Positions 38,551-46,140 of a stretch of 64,000 nucleotides of DNA are shown here, piece after piece (within the stretch, counting starts at the first letter, position 1; each line of letters opens with the position of its first letter). The translations under genes were made by a program, and so were the position numbers. The notes under the pieces are model-generated. The model was not told the origin of the DNA. It did not search any database and saw only the letters and a list, made by a program, of their open reading frames with translations. The DNA comes from Flavobacterium sp. (GTDB lineage: Bacteria > Bacteroidota > Bacteroidia > Flavobacteriales > Flavobacteriaceae): the NCBI RefSeq assembly GCF_027531905.1, contig NZ_JAPZSU010000012.1, positions 28,672 through 92,671 of the forward strand. The letters are read 5' to 3'.

Positions 38551-38606
38551 AACTATTTTTGTAGTTAACAAACTAAAAATATAGTTATTTAACTAAATTT
38601 TAAGTT
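38551..38606. promoter_or_regulatory. Three tandem BlaI-type operators at 20-bp spacing
   Basis: AACTATTTTTGTAGTT (38551), AACTAAAAATATAGTT (38571), AACTAAATTTTAAGTT (38591). Confidence 0.7.
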
Positions 38607-38647
38607 AGTTGAGATTTTACTATCTCAAAATGCAGTAAAATAGGGAG

Positions 38648-39955
38648 TTATTGGTTTTCTTTACGAACCAATCGCATTACCCAAATACAACCCAAAATGG
38701 ATACTACGCCCAAGAAAGCCATAAAAAGCCAATTGTTTTGGTAGCCAAATCGACTGATAATATCCATTCCAGTTTTGGAACTAACGATATGTGCCAAACT
38801 AAAACTCATCGTAAAAAGGGCCATATAACGCCCTTCGTGTCCCTTGGGAGCTCGACTCAAAGCAAAAGAATTCGAAAAAGGAAAAATGAACATTTCTCCA
38901 AAAGTGATCAACAATAAACTGAGTACTAAAAAACCTACCCAAAATTGAAACAACAGTACCAAGAAACTGATGGACATAAATACACAGCCCCAAAGAATGA
39001 TTTTCAGCTTGTTCACATTTTTGCGTTGGGAAACACTTACGATAGGCATTTCTAGGAAAAATATAATCAACCCGTTTAACGACAATAGCAATCCACTTTG
39101 AAATTCAGTCAAGCCAAATTGTTCTTTATGGTACAAAGGCAAAGTAGTAAACAATTGAAAAAACAATACCGCTGTTATGAAACAAACAAACAAGAAAATC
39201 CAAAAAACGGTGTCTTTAAACACTGATATTCTGGTAGCATTGATTTCTTTCAGTTTTTCTTTGTCGATAGTGCTTTTCTTTTCCTTTACCAAAAGGGCAA
39301 AAATCAAAATAGAAACAATACAAGAAGCACCGTCTACCCAAAACAATCCTTGATATCCCATCCTCATAATGATTAAACCGCCAAGCGCTGGACCAGCGGC
39401 AAGTCCCAGGTTTACAGCCAAACGAACTAAGGTCAAAGCTCTAGTTCTGTTCTCTGGTTTGGCATAAGTACCTAGGGAGACAAACATAGCAGGTCGAAAC
39501 ATGTCGGCTATTGACATGATAAAAAACATGCTAAAACACAGTGCCCAAAAAGAAGTTACATATTGCATAAAAAAAAACAAAACGCCTGTGGTAAACAAAC
39601 TGAAAATCATTATTTTGTAAAACCCAATTTTGTCGGATAGTTTTCCACCTAGCCAAGAACCGAGCATAGAGCCTAAACCAAAACAGACCATAATCCATCC
39701 CACTTGCCCAAACGAAAAACCAAGGTCTTCTTTCAAGTATTTGGACAAAAAAGGCAACACCATCGTTCCAGCTCGATTGATAAAAGTCATCAAAGTAAGT
39801 ATCCAAATTTCTCTTGAAAAGCCTCGGTAATTGTCAAAATAGCGTTGAATGGCAGTGGTCAGCATCTTTTTTTTCGTTTTGCCAAAGGTAGTAACTTTGA
39901 CCGGAAGCACTTTGCTGACTGCTAACTTTAAACTATTTTTGCCAAAACGACTCAA
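38648..39955 (-). CDS. MFS transporter
   Basis: GFSFGQVGWIMVCFGLGSMLGSWLGGKLSDKIG; start may be ATG 39865 (MLTTAIQRYFDNYRG). Confidence 0.85.
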   Translation of the reverse strand: MSRFGKNSLKLAVSKVLPVKVTTFGKTKKKMLTTAIQRYFDNYRGFSREIWILTLMTFINRAGTMVLPFLSKYLKEDLGFSFGQVGWIMVCFGLGSMLGSWLGGKLSDKIGFYKIMIFSLFTTGVLFFFMQYVTSFWALCFSMFFIMSIADMFRPAMFVSLGTYAKPENRTRALTLVRLAVNLGLAAGPALGGLIIMRMGYQGLFWVDGASCIVSILIFALLVKEKKSTIDKEKLKEINATRISVFKDTVFWIFLFVCFITAVLFFQLFTTLPLYHKEQFGLTEFQSGLLLSLNGLIIFFLEMPIVSVSQRKNVNKLKIILWGCVFMSISFLVLLFQFWVGFLVLSLLLITFGEMFIFPFSNSFALSRAPKGHEGRYMALFTMSFSLAHIVSSKTGMDIISRFGYQNNWLFMAFLGVVSILGCIWVMRLVRKENQ

Positions 39956-39958
39956 AAG

Positions 39959-40561
39959 ATGAAAAAAGCACTTGTTGTATTGATGATTATTTGCTCAAAT
40001 TGGACTTTCGGACAAGCTCAAAAAGGCAAAGAAGCCGTAGAAAAATTCCAAAAGGAACTCAATGCAGAATATGCTTCTGCTGAAAAAAGTCCTTTGCTCA
40101 AAGAGGATTTAGCCGTTTTCAAAAGCTTGGATTTTTTTCCTTACAATCCCAACTTGCAAATTGAAGCTCGTTTTGTTCGTACGCCGAATGAGAAGGTGTT
40201 CGAAATGAAAACCTCTACGACAAGAAAACCCTTGTATATTAAATTCGGAGAAGCGCATTTCAATATCGACGGAAAAGCTTTGGTACTCAATATTTATCAA
40301 AACATCGAACTTTCCAAAAAGAAAGAATATGTAGACTACTTGTTTTTGCCTTTTTCTGACCTGACTTGCGGCAAAGAAAGTTACATCGGCGGACGCTACA
40401 TCGATTTGAAAATCCCAACAAGCGATACTATTCTTATCGATTTCAATACGGCTTACAACCCTTATTGCGCTTACAATCACAAATATTCTTGCCCCATAGT
40501 GCCGCTTGAAAATGATTTGCCAATAGCCATAAATGCGGGAGTAAAAAAGTTTCACGACTAA
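39959..40561 (+). CDS. DUF1684 domain-containing protein
   Basis: Signal peptide; SPLLKEDLAVFKSLDFFPYN, YIGGRYIDLKIP, DFNTAYNPYCAYNHKYSCPIVPLENDLPIAINAG. Confidence 0.88.
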   Translation: MKKALVVLMIICSNWTFGQAQKGKEAVEKFQKELNAEYASAEKSPLLKEDLAVFKSLDFFPYNPNLQIEARFVRTPNEKVFEMKTSTTRKPLYIKFGEAHFNIDGKALVLNIYQNIELSKKKEYVDYLFLPFSDLTCGKESYIGGRYIDLKIPTSDTILIDFNTAYNPYCAYNHKYSCPIVPLENDLPIAINAGVKKFHD

Positions 40562-41218
40562 ATGAAATATTTCAATTTACATACGCACAAAGCCACTCAA
40601 AATCCCAACCGAATCGAGTTGGTCAATCAGTATCCAAACGAGTTCGAGAACTCTTTTCCCTATTATTCCATTGGCATTCATCCTTGGTATATTGTGGAGG
40701 AGCGAATAGCAAGCGATTTGGAAATCATCGAGCAACAACTCCAAGACCCCAATTGTTTGGCCTTGGGCGAGTGCGGTTTAGACAAGCGAATTGCCATTCC
40801 GTTAGAGGTGCAACAAGCCGTTTTTGAACAACAATTGCATTTGGCGCAAAAGTACAACAAACCTGTAGTGATTCATTGTGTGGCGGCGTATCAGGAGGTA
40901 ATAGCTAGTAGTAAGAAATTAAAAATCACTGTTCCACTACTCATTCACGGATTTTCAAAGAACGAAACCGTGGCGCAATCGTTACTCAACAACGGATTTT
41001 ATCTGTCCTTTGGGAAGTATTTGGTTCAAAATCCAGCTTTAGCAAGCGTTTTTCAAAAAGTGCCAGACCATCAGTTCTTTCTAGAAACCGATACCATCGA
41101 AAACGGAATCGAAGAAGTCTACGCTTTGGCCGCCCAATACAAAAACACAACCGTTGAAGCCATACAGCAGCAAATCAACGCAAACATAAAACGAGTTTTT
41201 GGACTACAACTCGATTGA
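40562..41218 (+). CDS. TatD family hydrolase
   Basis: NLHTHKA, SIGIHPWY, ALGECGLDK, VIHCVAA, FFLETDT. Confidence 0.9.
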   Translation: MKYFNLHTHKATQNPNRIELVNQYPNEFENSFPYYSIGIHPWYIVEERIASDLEIIEQQLQDPNCLALGECGLDKRIAIPLEVQQAVFEQQLHLAQKYNKPVVIHCVAAYQEVIASSKKLKITVPLLIHGFSKNETVAQSLLNNGFYLSFGKYLVQNPALASVFQKVPDHQFFLETDTIENGIEEVYALAAQYKNTTVEAIQQQINANIKRVFGLQLD

Positions 41219-41241
41219 TTTTAGAATAAAATGAATTTTTA

Positions 41242-41345
41242 GGAGCAGAAAAAATAGGCATTTTAGCCAGCAAAGTCCCGTTATCCGCTATATCTTTGCT
41301 TTTTTAAAGAAAAAAAGCAAAGGATGCCGCTCCTACCGGGGCTAG
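41242..41345 (+). repeat. 104-nt structured repeat R1, copy 2
   Basis: See 16437-16540; contains AGTCCCG...CGGGGCT and CTTTGCTTTTTT/AAAAAAGCAAAG pairings. Confidence 0.9.
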
Positions 41346-41425
41346 AAGGGAAGATTGGGGATTTTTAGGAAACATTGAAAAAAGAAAAAAGATTCTCACT
41401 TTGGTTGAAATACAAATAAAAAAAA

Positions 41426-41572
41426 TTAACCACATAGAATTATAGATTAAAAGTAAATCAACCTAGAAAAAATAGAAATAGCACTATTTTTCACATAGAT
41501 GAGCTATGTGAATAGTAAAACGTCTATTTCTTTCTATTAAAACCTACAAATTCTATGACTCTATGTGGTTAA
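41426..41572. repeat. CACATAG palindromic repeat R2, copy A
   Basis: Terminal TTAACCACATAGA / CTATGTGGTTAA inverted repeats and central CACATAGatgaGCTATGTG. Confidence 0.85.
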
Positions 41573-41681
41573 AAATAAAGTAACTCAAACAGTTTACTAC
41601 AATTAATAAGTAGCAAAAACTAAAATGACTTAAATGTTTATAAAACAATCAAATAACAAAGAATAACTTTAAACAAAGAAT

Positions 41682-42395
41682 ATGGCAGAGTGGACAGAAA
41701 GAGCCGAGCTTTTATTTAAAGCCGAAGGATTACAAAAATTACAAAACGCTAAGGTATTAGTCGTAGGACTTGGAGGAGTAGGCTCATTTGCTGCCGAGTT
41801 TTTGGCAAGAGCAGGCGTAGGGAATATGACGATTGTCGATGGCGACGTGGTAGACATTACCAATATCAATCGTCAATTACCAGCCTTACATTCCACTGTA
41901 GGGCAACCAAAAGTAACCGTCGTTGGCGACCGATTAATGGACATCAATCCCGCACTTAACCTTACTCGAGTAGAAGAATTTTTATCTCCAGAGCGCGCTT
42001 TAGAGATTGTTTCTACCGATTATGATTATGTTTTGGACTGTATCGATAGCGTAACTCCTAAATTGAATTTGATTTTGTCAGCCAAAAGAAACAGAGTTAA
42101 AATCATCAGTAGTATGGGAGCTGGAGGGAAAATGTTAGCTTCAAAAGTAAAAGTCACAGACATTTCCAAAACAATGAATTGTTACTTCTCCAAAACCATA
42201 AGACGTCGCCTAAAAGAATTAAAAATCAACAAACTGAAAGTAGTTTTTTCTTCAGAAATTCAAGACCCAAATAGCTTAAGAATGACTGATGGTTCTAATT
42301 TCAAGAAATCATTTTACGGAACCAATAGCTATATGCCAGGTCTTTTTGGCCTGCATGCGGCCGAAACTGTAATTCGTTATTTACTGAAGAATTAG
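41682..42395 (+). CDS. tcdA: tRNA threonylcarbamoyladenosine dehydratase
   Basis: VLVVGLGGVGSFAAEFLARAGVGNMTIVDGDVVDITNINRQLPAL. Confidence 0.92.
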   Translation: MAEWTERAELLFKAEGLQKLQNAKVLVVGLGGVGSFAAEFLARAGVGNMTIVDGDVVDITNINRQLPALHSTVGQPKVTVVGDRLMDINPALNLTRVEEFLSPERALEIVSTDYDYVLDCIDSVTPKLNLILSAKRNRVKIISSMGAGGKMLASKVKVTDISKTMNCYFSKTIRRRLKELKINKLKVVFSSEIQDPNSLRMTDGSNFKKSFYGTNSYMPGLFGLHAAETVIRYLLKN

Positions 42396-42424
42396 TCCTT
42401 AGTAATTAGTTCAATACAAACAAG

Positions 42425-42464
42425 CAACTCAGAAACTTAGCTTCTTAGCTACTTAGCAACTTAA
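42425..42464. repeat. Degenerate octamer tandem array (CNACTTAG)
   Basis: CAACTCAG AAACTTAG CTTCTTAG CTACTTAG CAACTTAA. Confidence 0.8.
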
Positions 42465-42470
42465 AAAAAT

Positions 42471-43130
42471 ATGATACAAACTGTGATTTTTGATATGGAT
42501 GGGGTAATTGTAGACACAGAACCTGTTCATCGTTATGCCTATTATCAATTATTTGATGAATTAAATATTACCGTTCCCGAGGAAATGTATACTTCTTTTA
42601 CAGGTTTTTCAACACGTAATACTTTTCAGTTTTTAAAAAATGAATTTGGTTTATTCCATGAAGTAGAGGATTTGATCCAACGTAAGCGGAACCTTTTTAA
42701 TGATGCTTTCGATACCAAAGAAGATTTGGAATTGTTGGCCGGTGTTGAAAATTTAATCAAAGATCTTCACCAAAATGAAAAGCAATTAATTGTTGCTTCC
42801 TCAGCTTCAAAAGTTACGATTGATCGAGTGTTTAAAAGATTTGATTTGCATCGGTATTTCTCCCACATCGTTAGTGGTGAGGATTTTCCGCAATCCAAAC
42901 CGCATCCTGCCATTTTTGAGCACGCGGCGAGTCTCTCAATTGCTCCTAAAGAAAACTGTATCGTCATCGAAGACAGTACGAATGGCGTGAAAGCAGCCAA
43001 TGCCGCTGGAATTTTTTGTGTTGGGTATCAGAGCTTTCATTCCAAAGACCAAAATTTAGCATCTGCTGATTGCATCATTCAAGATTTTAATGAATTGAAC
43101 GCTGAAACTGTTTCAAAATTGGGTTTTTAA
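42471..43130 (+). CDS. HAD family phosphatase (beta-phosphoglucomutase-like)
   Basis: VIFDMDGVIVDTEPVH, VASSASKVTIDRV, CIVIEDSTNGVKAANAAG. Confidence 0.9.
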   Translation: MIQTVIFDMDGVIVDTEPVHRYAYYQLFDELNITVPEEMYTSFTGFSTRNTFQFLKNEFGLFHEVEDLIQRKRNLFNDAFDTKEDLELLAGVENLIKDLHQNEKQLIVASSASKVTIDRVFKRFDLHRYFSHIVSGEDFPQSKPHPAIFEHAASLSIAPKENCIVIEDSTNGVKAANAAGIFCVGYQSFHSKDQNLASADCIIQDFNELNAETVSKLGF

Positions 43131-43194
43131 ATTTTAATTGTGGAAATATTTGAATCTTATTTGTAAATTTGAGCCACTAACTTAATAAACACAT

Positions 43195-44040
43195 ATGAAA
43201 AAAATTATTATTGCTTTAGCGATTTTTATTGCGAATTTCACTATCGAAGCACAAGTAAAAACGCCAGCTCCAAGTCCAAAAGCGACCATTATGCAAACAG
43301 TAGGTTTGACAGATGTAGAGGTGGTGTATTCAAGACCTGCTGCCAAAGGAAGACCTGTTTTTGGAAACTTAGTTCCTTTTGGAAAACTTTGGAGAACTGG
43401 GGCAAATGCCAATACTACCATTTCATTTTCAGATGACGTAGTGATTGATGGTAAAACCTTGAAAAAAGGTAAATATGCTTTGTACACTATTCCAAAAATC
43501 GAAAGTTGGGAGATCATTTTCTATTCCACTACCGATAATTGGGGATTACCAGAAGAATTCAAAGAAGCTAATGTGGCTTTGAGAACTACTGTAAAAGAAG
43601 AGGCTTTGCCAAAAGCAGTAGAATCTTTCACTATCGGAATCAATAATCTAGATTTGAATTCTGGACATTTGGATATGGCTTGGGAAAACTCTTCTGTTTC
43701 TATGAAATTTGAAGTGCCAACTCAAAAAATAGCTACAGCAAGCATTGAAAAAGTATTAGCTGGTCCAACAGCGAATGATTATTTTTCATCTGCACAATAT
43801 TTATTCCAAGCGAATGGAGATATTACAAAATCAAGAACGTATGTGGACAAAGCTTTAGAATTAAGCACTGAAAAACCATTTTGGTTCTTGCGTTTGAAAT
43901 CATTGATCCAAGCCAAACAAGGTGATAAAGCTGGGGCTATCGAAACTGCGAAACAATCTCTTGTAGCAGCTGAAGCCGCTAAAAACCAAGATTATGTAAA
44001 AATGAATAAAGACAGTATAGCAGAGTGGAGCAAAAAATAA
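43195..44040 (+). CDS. DUF2911 domain-containing protein
   Basis: VEVVYSRPAAKGRPVFGNLVPFGKLWRTGANANTTISFSDDVVIDGKTLKKGKYALYTIP. Confidence 0.9.
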   Translation: MKKIIIALAIFIANFTIEAQVKTPAPSPKATIMQTVGLTDVEVVYSRPAAKGRPVFGNLVPFGKLWRTGANANTTISFSDDVVIDGKTLKKGKYALYTIPKIESWEIIFYSTTDNWGLPEEFKEANVALRTTVKEEALPKAVESFTIGINNLDLNSGHLDMAWENSSVSMKFEVPTQKIATASIEKVLAGPTANDYFSSAQYLFQANGDITKSRTYVDKALELSTEKPFWFLRLKSLIQAKQGDKAGAIETAKQSLVAAEAAKNQDYVKMNKDSIAEWSKK

Positions 44041-44063
44041 GCTGCAATTGTTATCTTATAAAA

Positions 44064-44098
44064 AAAGTCCCGTTCTTATGATAAGAACGGGACTTTTT
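44064..44098. terminator. Bidirectional terminator
   Basis: AAAAAGTCCCGTTCTTATgaTAAGAACGGGACTTTTT. Confidence 0.88.
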
Positions 44099-44122
44099 TT
44101 GGGTCTAAAGATGAAATATTAA

Positions 44123-44294
44123 CCCAGAATCCGCATTAGACTTCGTAGCGAAACTGAATTATTCAATAAAAGCAAGAGCTCACGGACTATTTTTGAAGAA
44201 GGAATACTTTTGTATTTTGAATTTAAAAATGGGAGTAAGTTCTTGCTTTTGAAGAAGAATTTAGTTGTAGTAGATTTCTAATGCGGAATCTGGG
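44123..44294. mobile_element. 172-bp MITE-like palindrome (R3) with ATTAA target duplication
   Basis: CCCAGAATCCGCATTAGA ... TCTAATGCGGAATCTGGG (17/18 inverted match), flanked by ATTAA at 44118-44122 and 44295-44299; no coding capacity. Confidence 0.85.
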
Positions 44295-44295
44295 A

Positions 44296-46020
44296 TTAAT
44301 TACTTTCTATTTCTATTTTCTTTTTACACAACATTTGAATCAAAATAGATAGTACAATAGTTAATAGCGCACCAATAAAATTCAACCACAGATACCCTAA
44401 TTTTTCTTCGTCGCTCGGATAGATGTAAATAGCAAAATAGTAGATGATAAAAATGGTAATTTGACTAATCACTGCACTATAGAACACGGCTTGTGATTGC
44501 ACTTTTTTGAGATAAAAACCGACCAAAAAGATACCCAATACGGTTCCGTAAAATATAGAACCAATGATGTTAACCAACTGAATTAAGTTCTCGAATAAAG
44601 TACCAATACAAGCAAATAGAATAGCAATTACTCCCCACATCAAAGTGAAAAACTTCGTAGCATTTAAATAATGGGTCTCTGATTTTTCGGTTTTGAGATT
44701 GCGTTTGTAAATGTCAATTGCTGTGGTTGAAGCCAAAGCACTCAATCCAGAAGCCGTCGAGGACATAGCTGCTGAAAGAATAACCGCCAACAACAAACCA
44801 ATTAAACCCTTGGGAAGATAGTTGAGTACAAAATGGAAAAAGACATAATCTTTATCATTCGTTTCGCTATCTGGGTCGGCTTTGGTGATAATGTCTTTGG
44901 CGCGGTCGCGTAAATCTTTTTCTTTATTCGATAAAGCAACTAATTCCTTGCGCAAAGTTGGGTTGTCATAATCCTGATTCAATTGGTCGATGTACAAAAG
45001 ATTAATTACTTTCTTGTCTTCAGAAAGCGCATTAAGTTTGTTTTCTAAGGTTTGATATTCCTTTTTGTATTTCGAATTTTCAATTACGGTTTTGTTATTC
45101 GGATTGAAGTTAAGCGGAACAGGATTGAATTGAAAAAAGACAAAAACCATAACACCAGTCAATAAGATAAAGAATTGCATAGGAACTTTGAGCAGCCCAT
45201 TCATAATCAATCCCATTTGACTTTCTCGAACCGATTTTCCAGACAGATAACGCCCCACTTGTGATTGGTCGGTTCCAAAATACGCCAAAGCCAAGAAAAA
45301 GCCTCCCGTAATTCCACTCCAAAACGTATACTTTTGTTCTGGGTCAAAAGAAAAATCTACAATGTTCATTTTGTCATTGGCTCCTGCAATGTGCAAGGCA
45401 CTAGAAAAAGTCATATCGTTGGGTAAGTAGTGTAAGATTAAGAAAAAAGTGATGAACATACCAGACATTATTACAAACATCTGTTGTTTTTGCGTCACGT
45501 TTACAGCCTTGGTACCTCCAGAAAAAGTATAAATAATCACCGAAATACCAATGAAAATGTTCATATAGGTCAAGTTCCAACCCAATATAGCCGATAAAAT
45601 AATTGCGGGTGCGTAGATGGTCAAGCCAGTGCCTAATCCGCGTTGGACTAAGAACAAAACCGCTGCTAAGGAACGAGTTTTTAAATCAAATCGTTTTTCT
45701 AAATATTCGTAGGCTGTATAGACTTTGTATTTATGATATATAGGAATGAAGGTCACACATATTAATACCATTGCAATGGGTAATCCAAAATAGAATTGCA
45801 CAAATCCCATACCATCGTGATACGCTTGCCCAGGAGTGGACAAGAAAGTGATTGCACTAGCTTGAGTTGCCATCACAGAAAGACCAACAACGTGCCAAGG
45901 CGTTTCGTTATTACCCAAAATGAAATCTTCAACGTTTTTACTTCCTTTGGTTTTCCAAACGCCATAAATGACAATGAATAAAAGGGTGGTCAATAAAATA
46001 ATCCAATCAAATAATTGCAT
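44296..46020 (-). CDS. Sodium:solute symporter
   Basis: SSS-family helices, VEDFILGNNETPWHVVGLSVMATQASAITFLSTPGQAY. Confidence 0.92.
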   Translation of the reverse strand: MQLFDWIILLTTLLFIVIYGVWKTKGSKNVEDFILGNNETPWHVVGLSVMATQASAITFLSTPGQAYHDGMGFVQFYFGLPIAMVLICVTFIPIYHKYKVYTAYEYLEKRFDLKTRSLAAVLFLVQRGLGTGLTIYAPAIILSAILGWNLTYMNIFIGISVIIYTFSGGTKAVNVTQKQQMFVIMSGMFITFFLILHYLPNDMTFSSALHIAGANDKMNIVDFSFDPEQKYTFWSGITGGFFLALAYFGTDQSQVGRYLSGKSVRESQMGLIMNGLLKVPMQFFILLTGVMVFVFFQFNPVPLNFNPNNKTVIENSKYKKEYQTLENKLNALSEDKKVINLLYIDQLNQDYDNPTLRKELVALSNKEKDLRDRAKDIITKADPDSETNDKDYVFFHFVLNYLPKGLIGLLLAVILSAAMSSTASGLSALASTTAIDIYKRNLKTEKSETHYLNATKFFTLMWGVIAILFACIGTLFENLIQLVNIIGSIFYGTVLGIFLVGFYLKKVQSQAVFYSAVISQITIFIIYYFAIYIYPSDEEKLGYLWLNFIGALLTIVLSILIQMLCKKKIEIESN

Positions 46021-46023
46021 AAG

Positions 46024-46131
46024 CTAGGCGTATAATTTCATAATGAGACAAAAAATCAATATGTAGACGATATTGGCCACCAATACATAGGTGTAGTCCT
46101 TTTTCCAAATTTTTTCTTTCTTGGGTTCCAT
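46024..46131 (-). CDS. 35-aa single-TM small protein
   Basis: MEPKKEKIWKKDYTYVLVANIVYILIFCLIMKLYA*; fits the gap between the peptidase-like gene and the symporter; absent from ORF track (size cutoff). Confidence 0.65.
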   Translation of the reverse strand: MEPKKEKIWKKDYTYVLVANIVYILIFCLIMKLYA

Positions 46132-46140
46132 AGCGGGTCT

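Noticed and set aside
40109-40555. Minus-strand 148-aa ORF
   Set aside because: Antisense to the well-supported DUF1684 gene.
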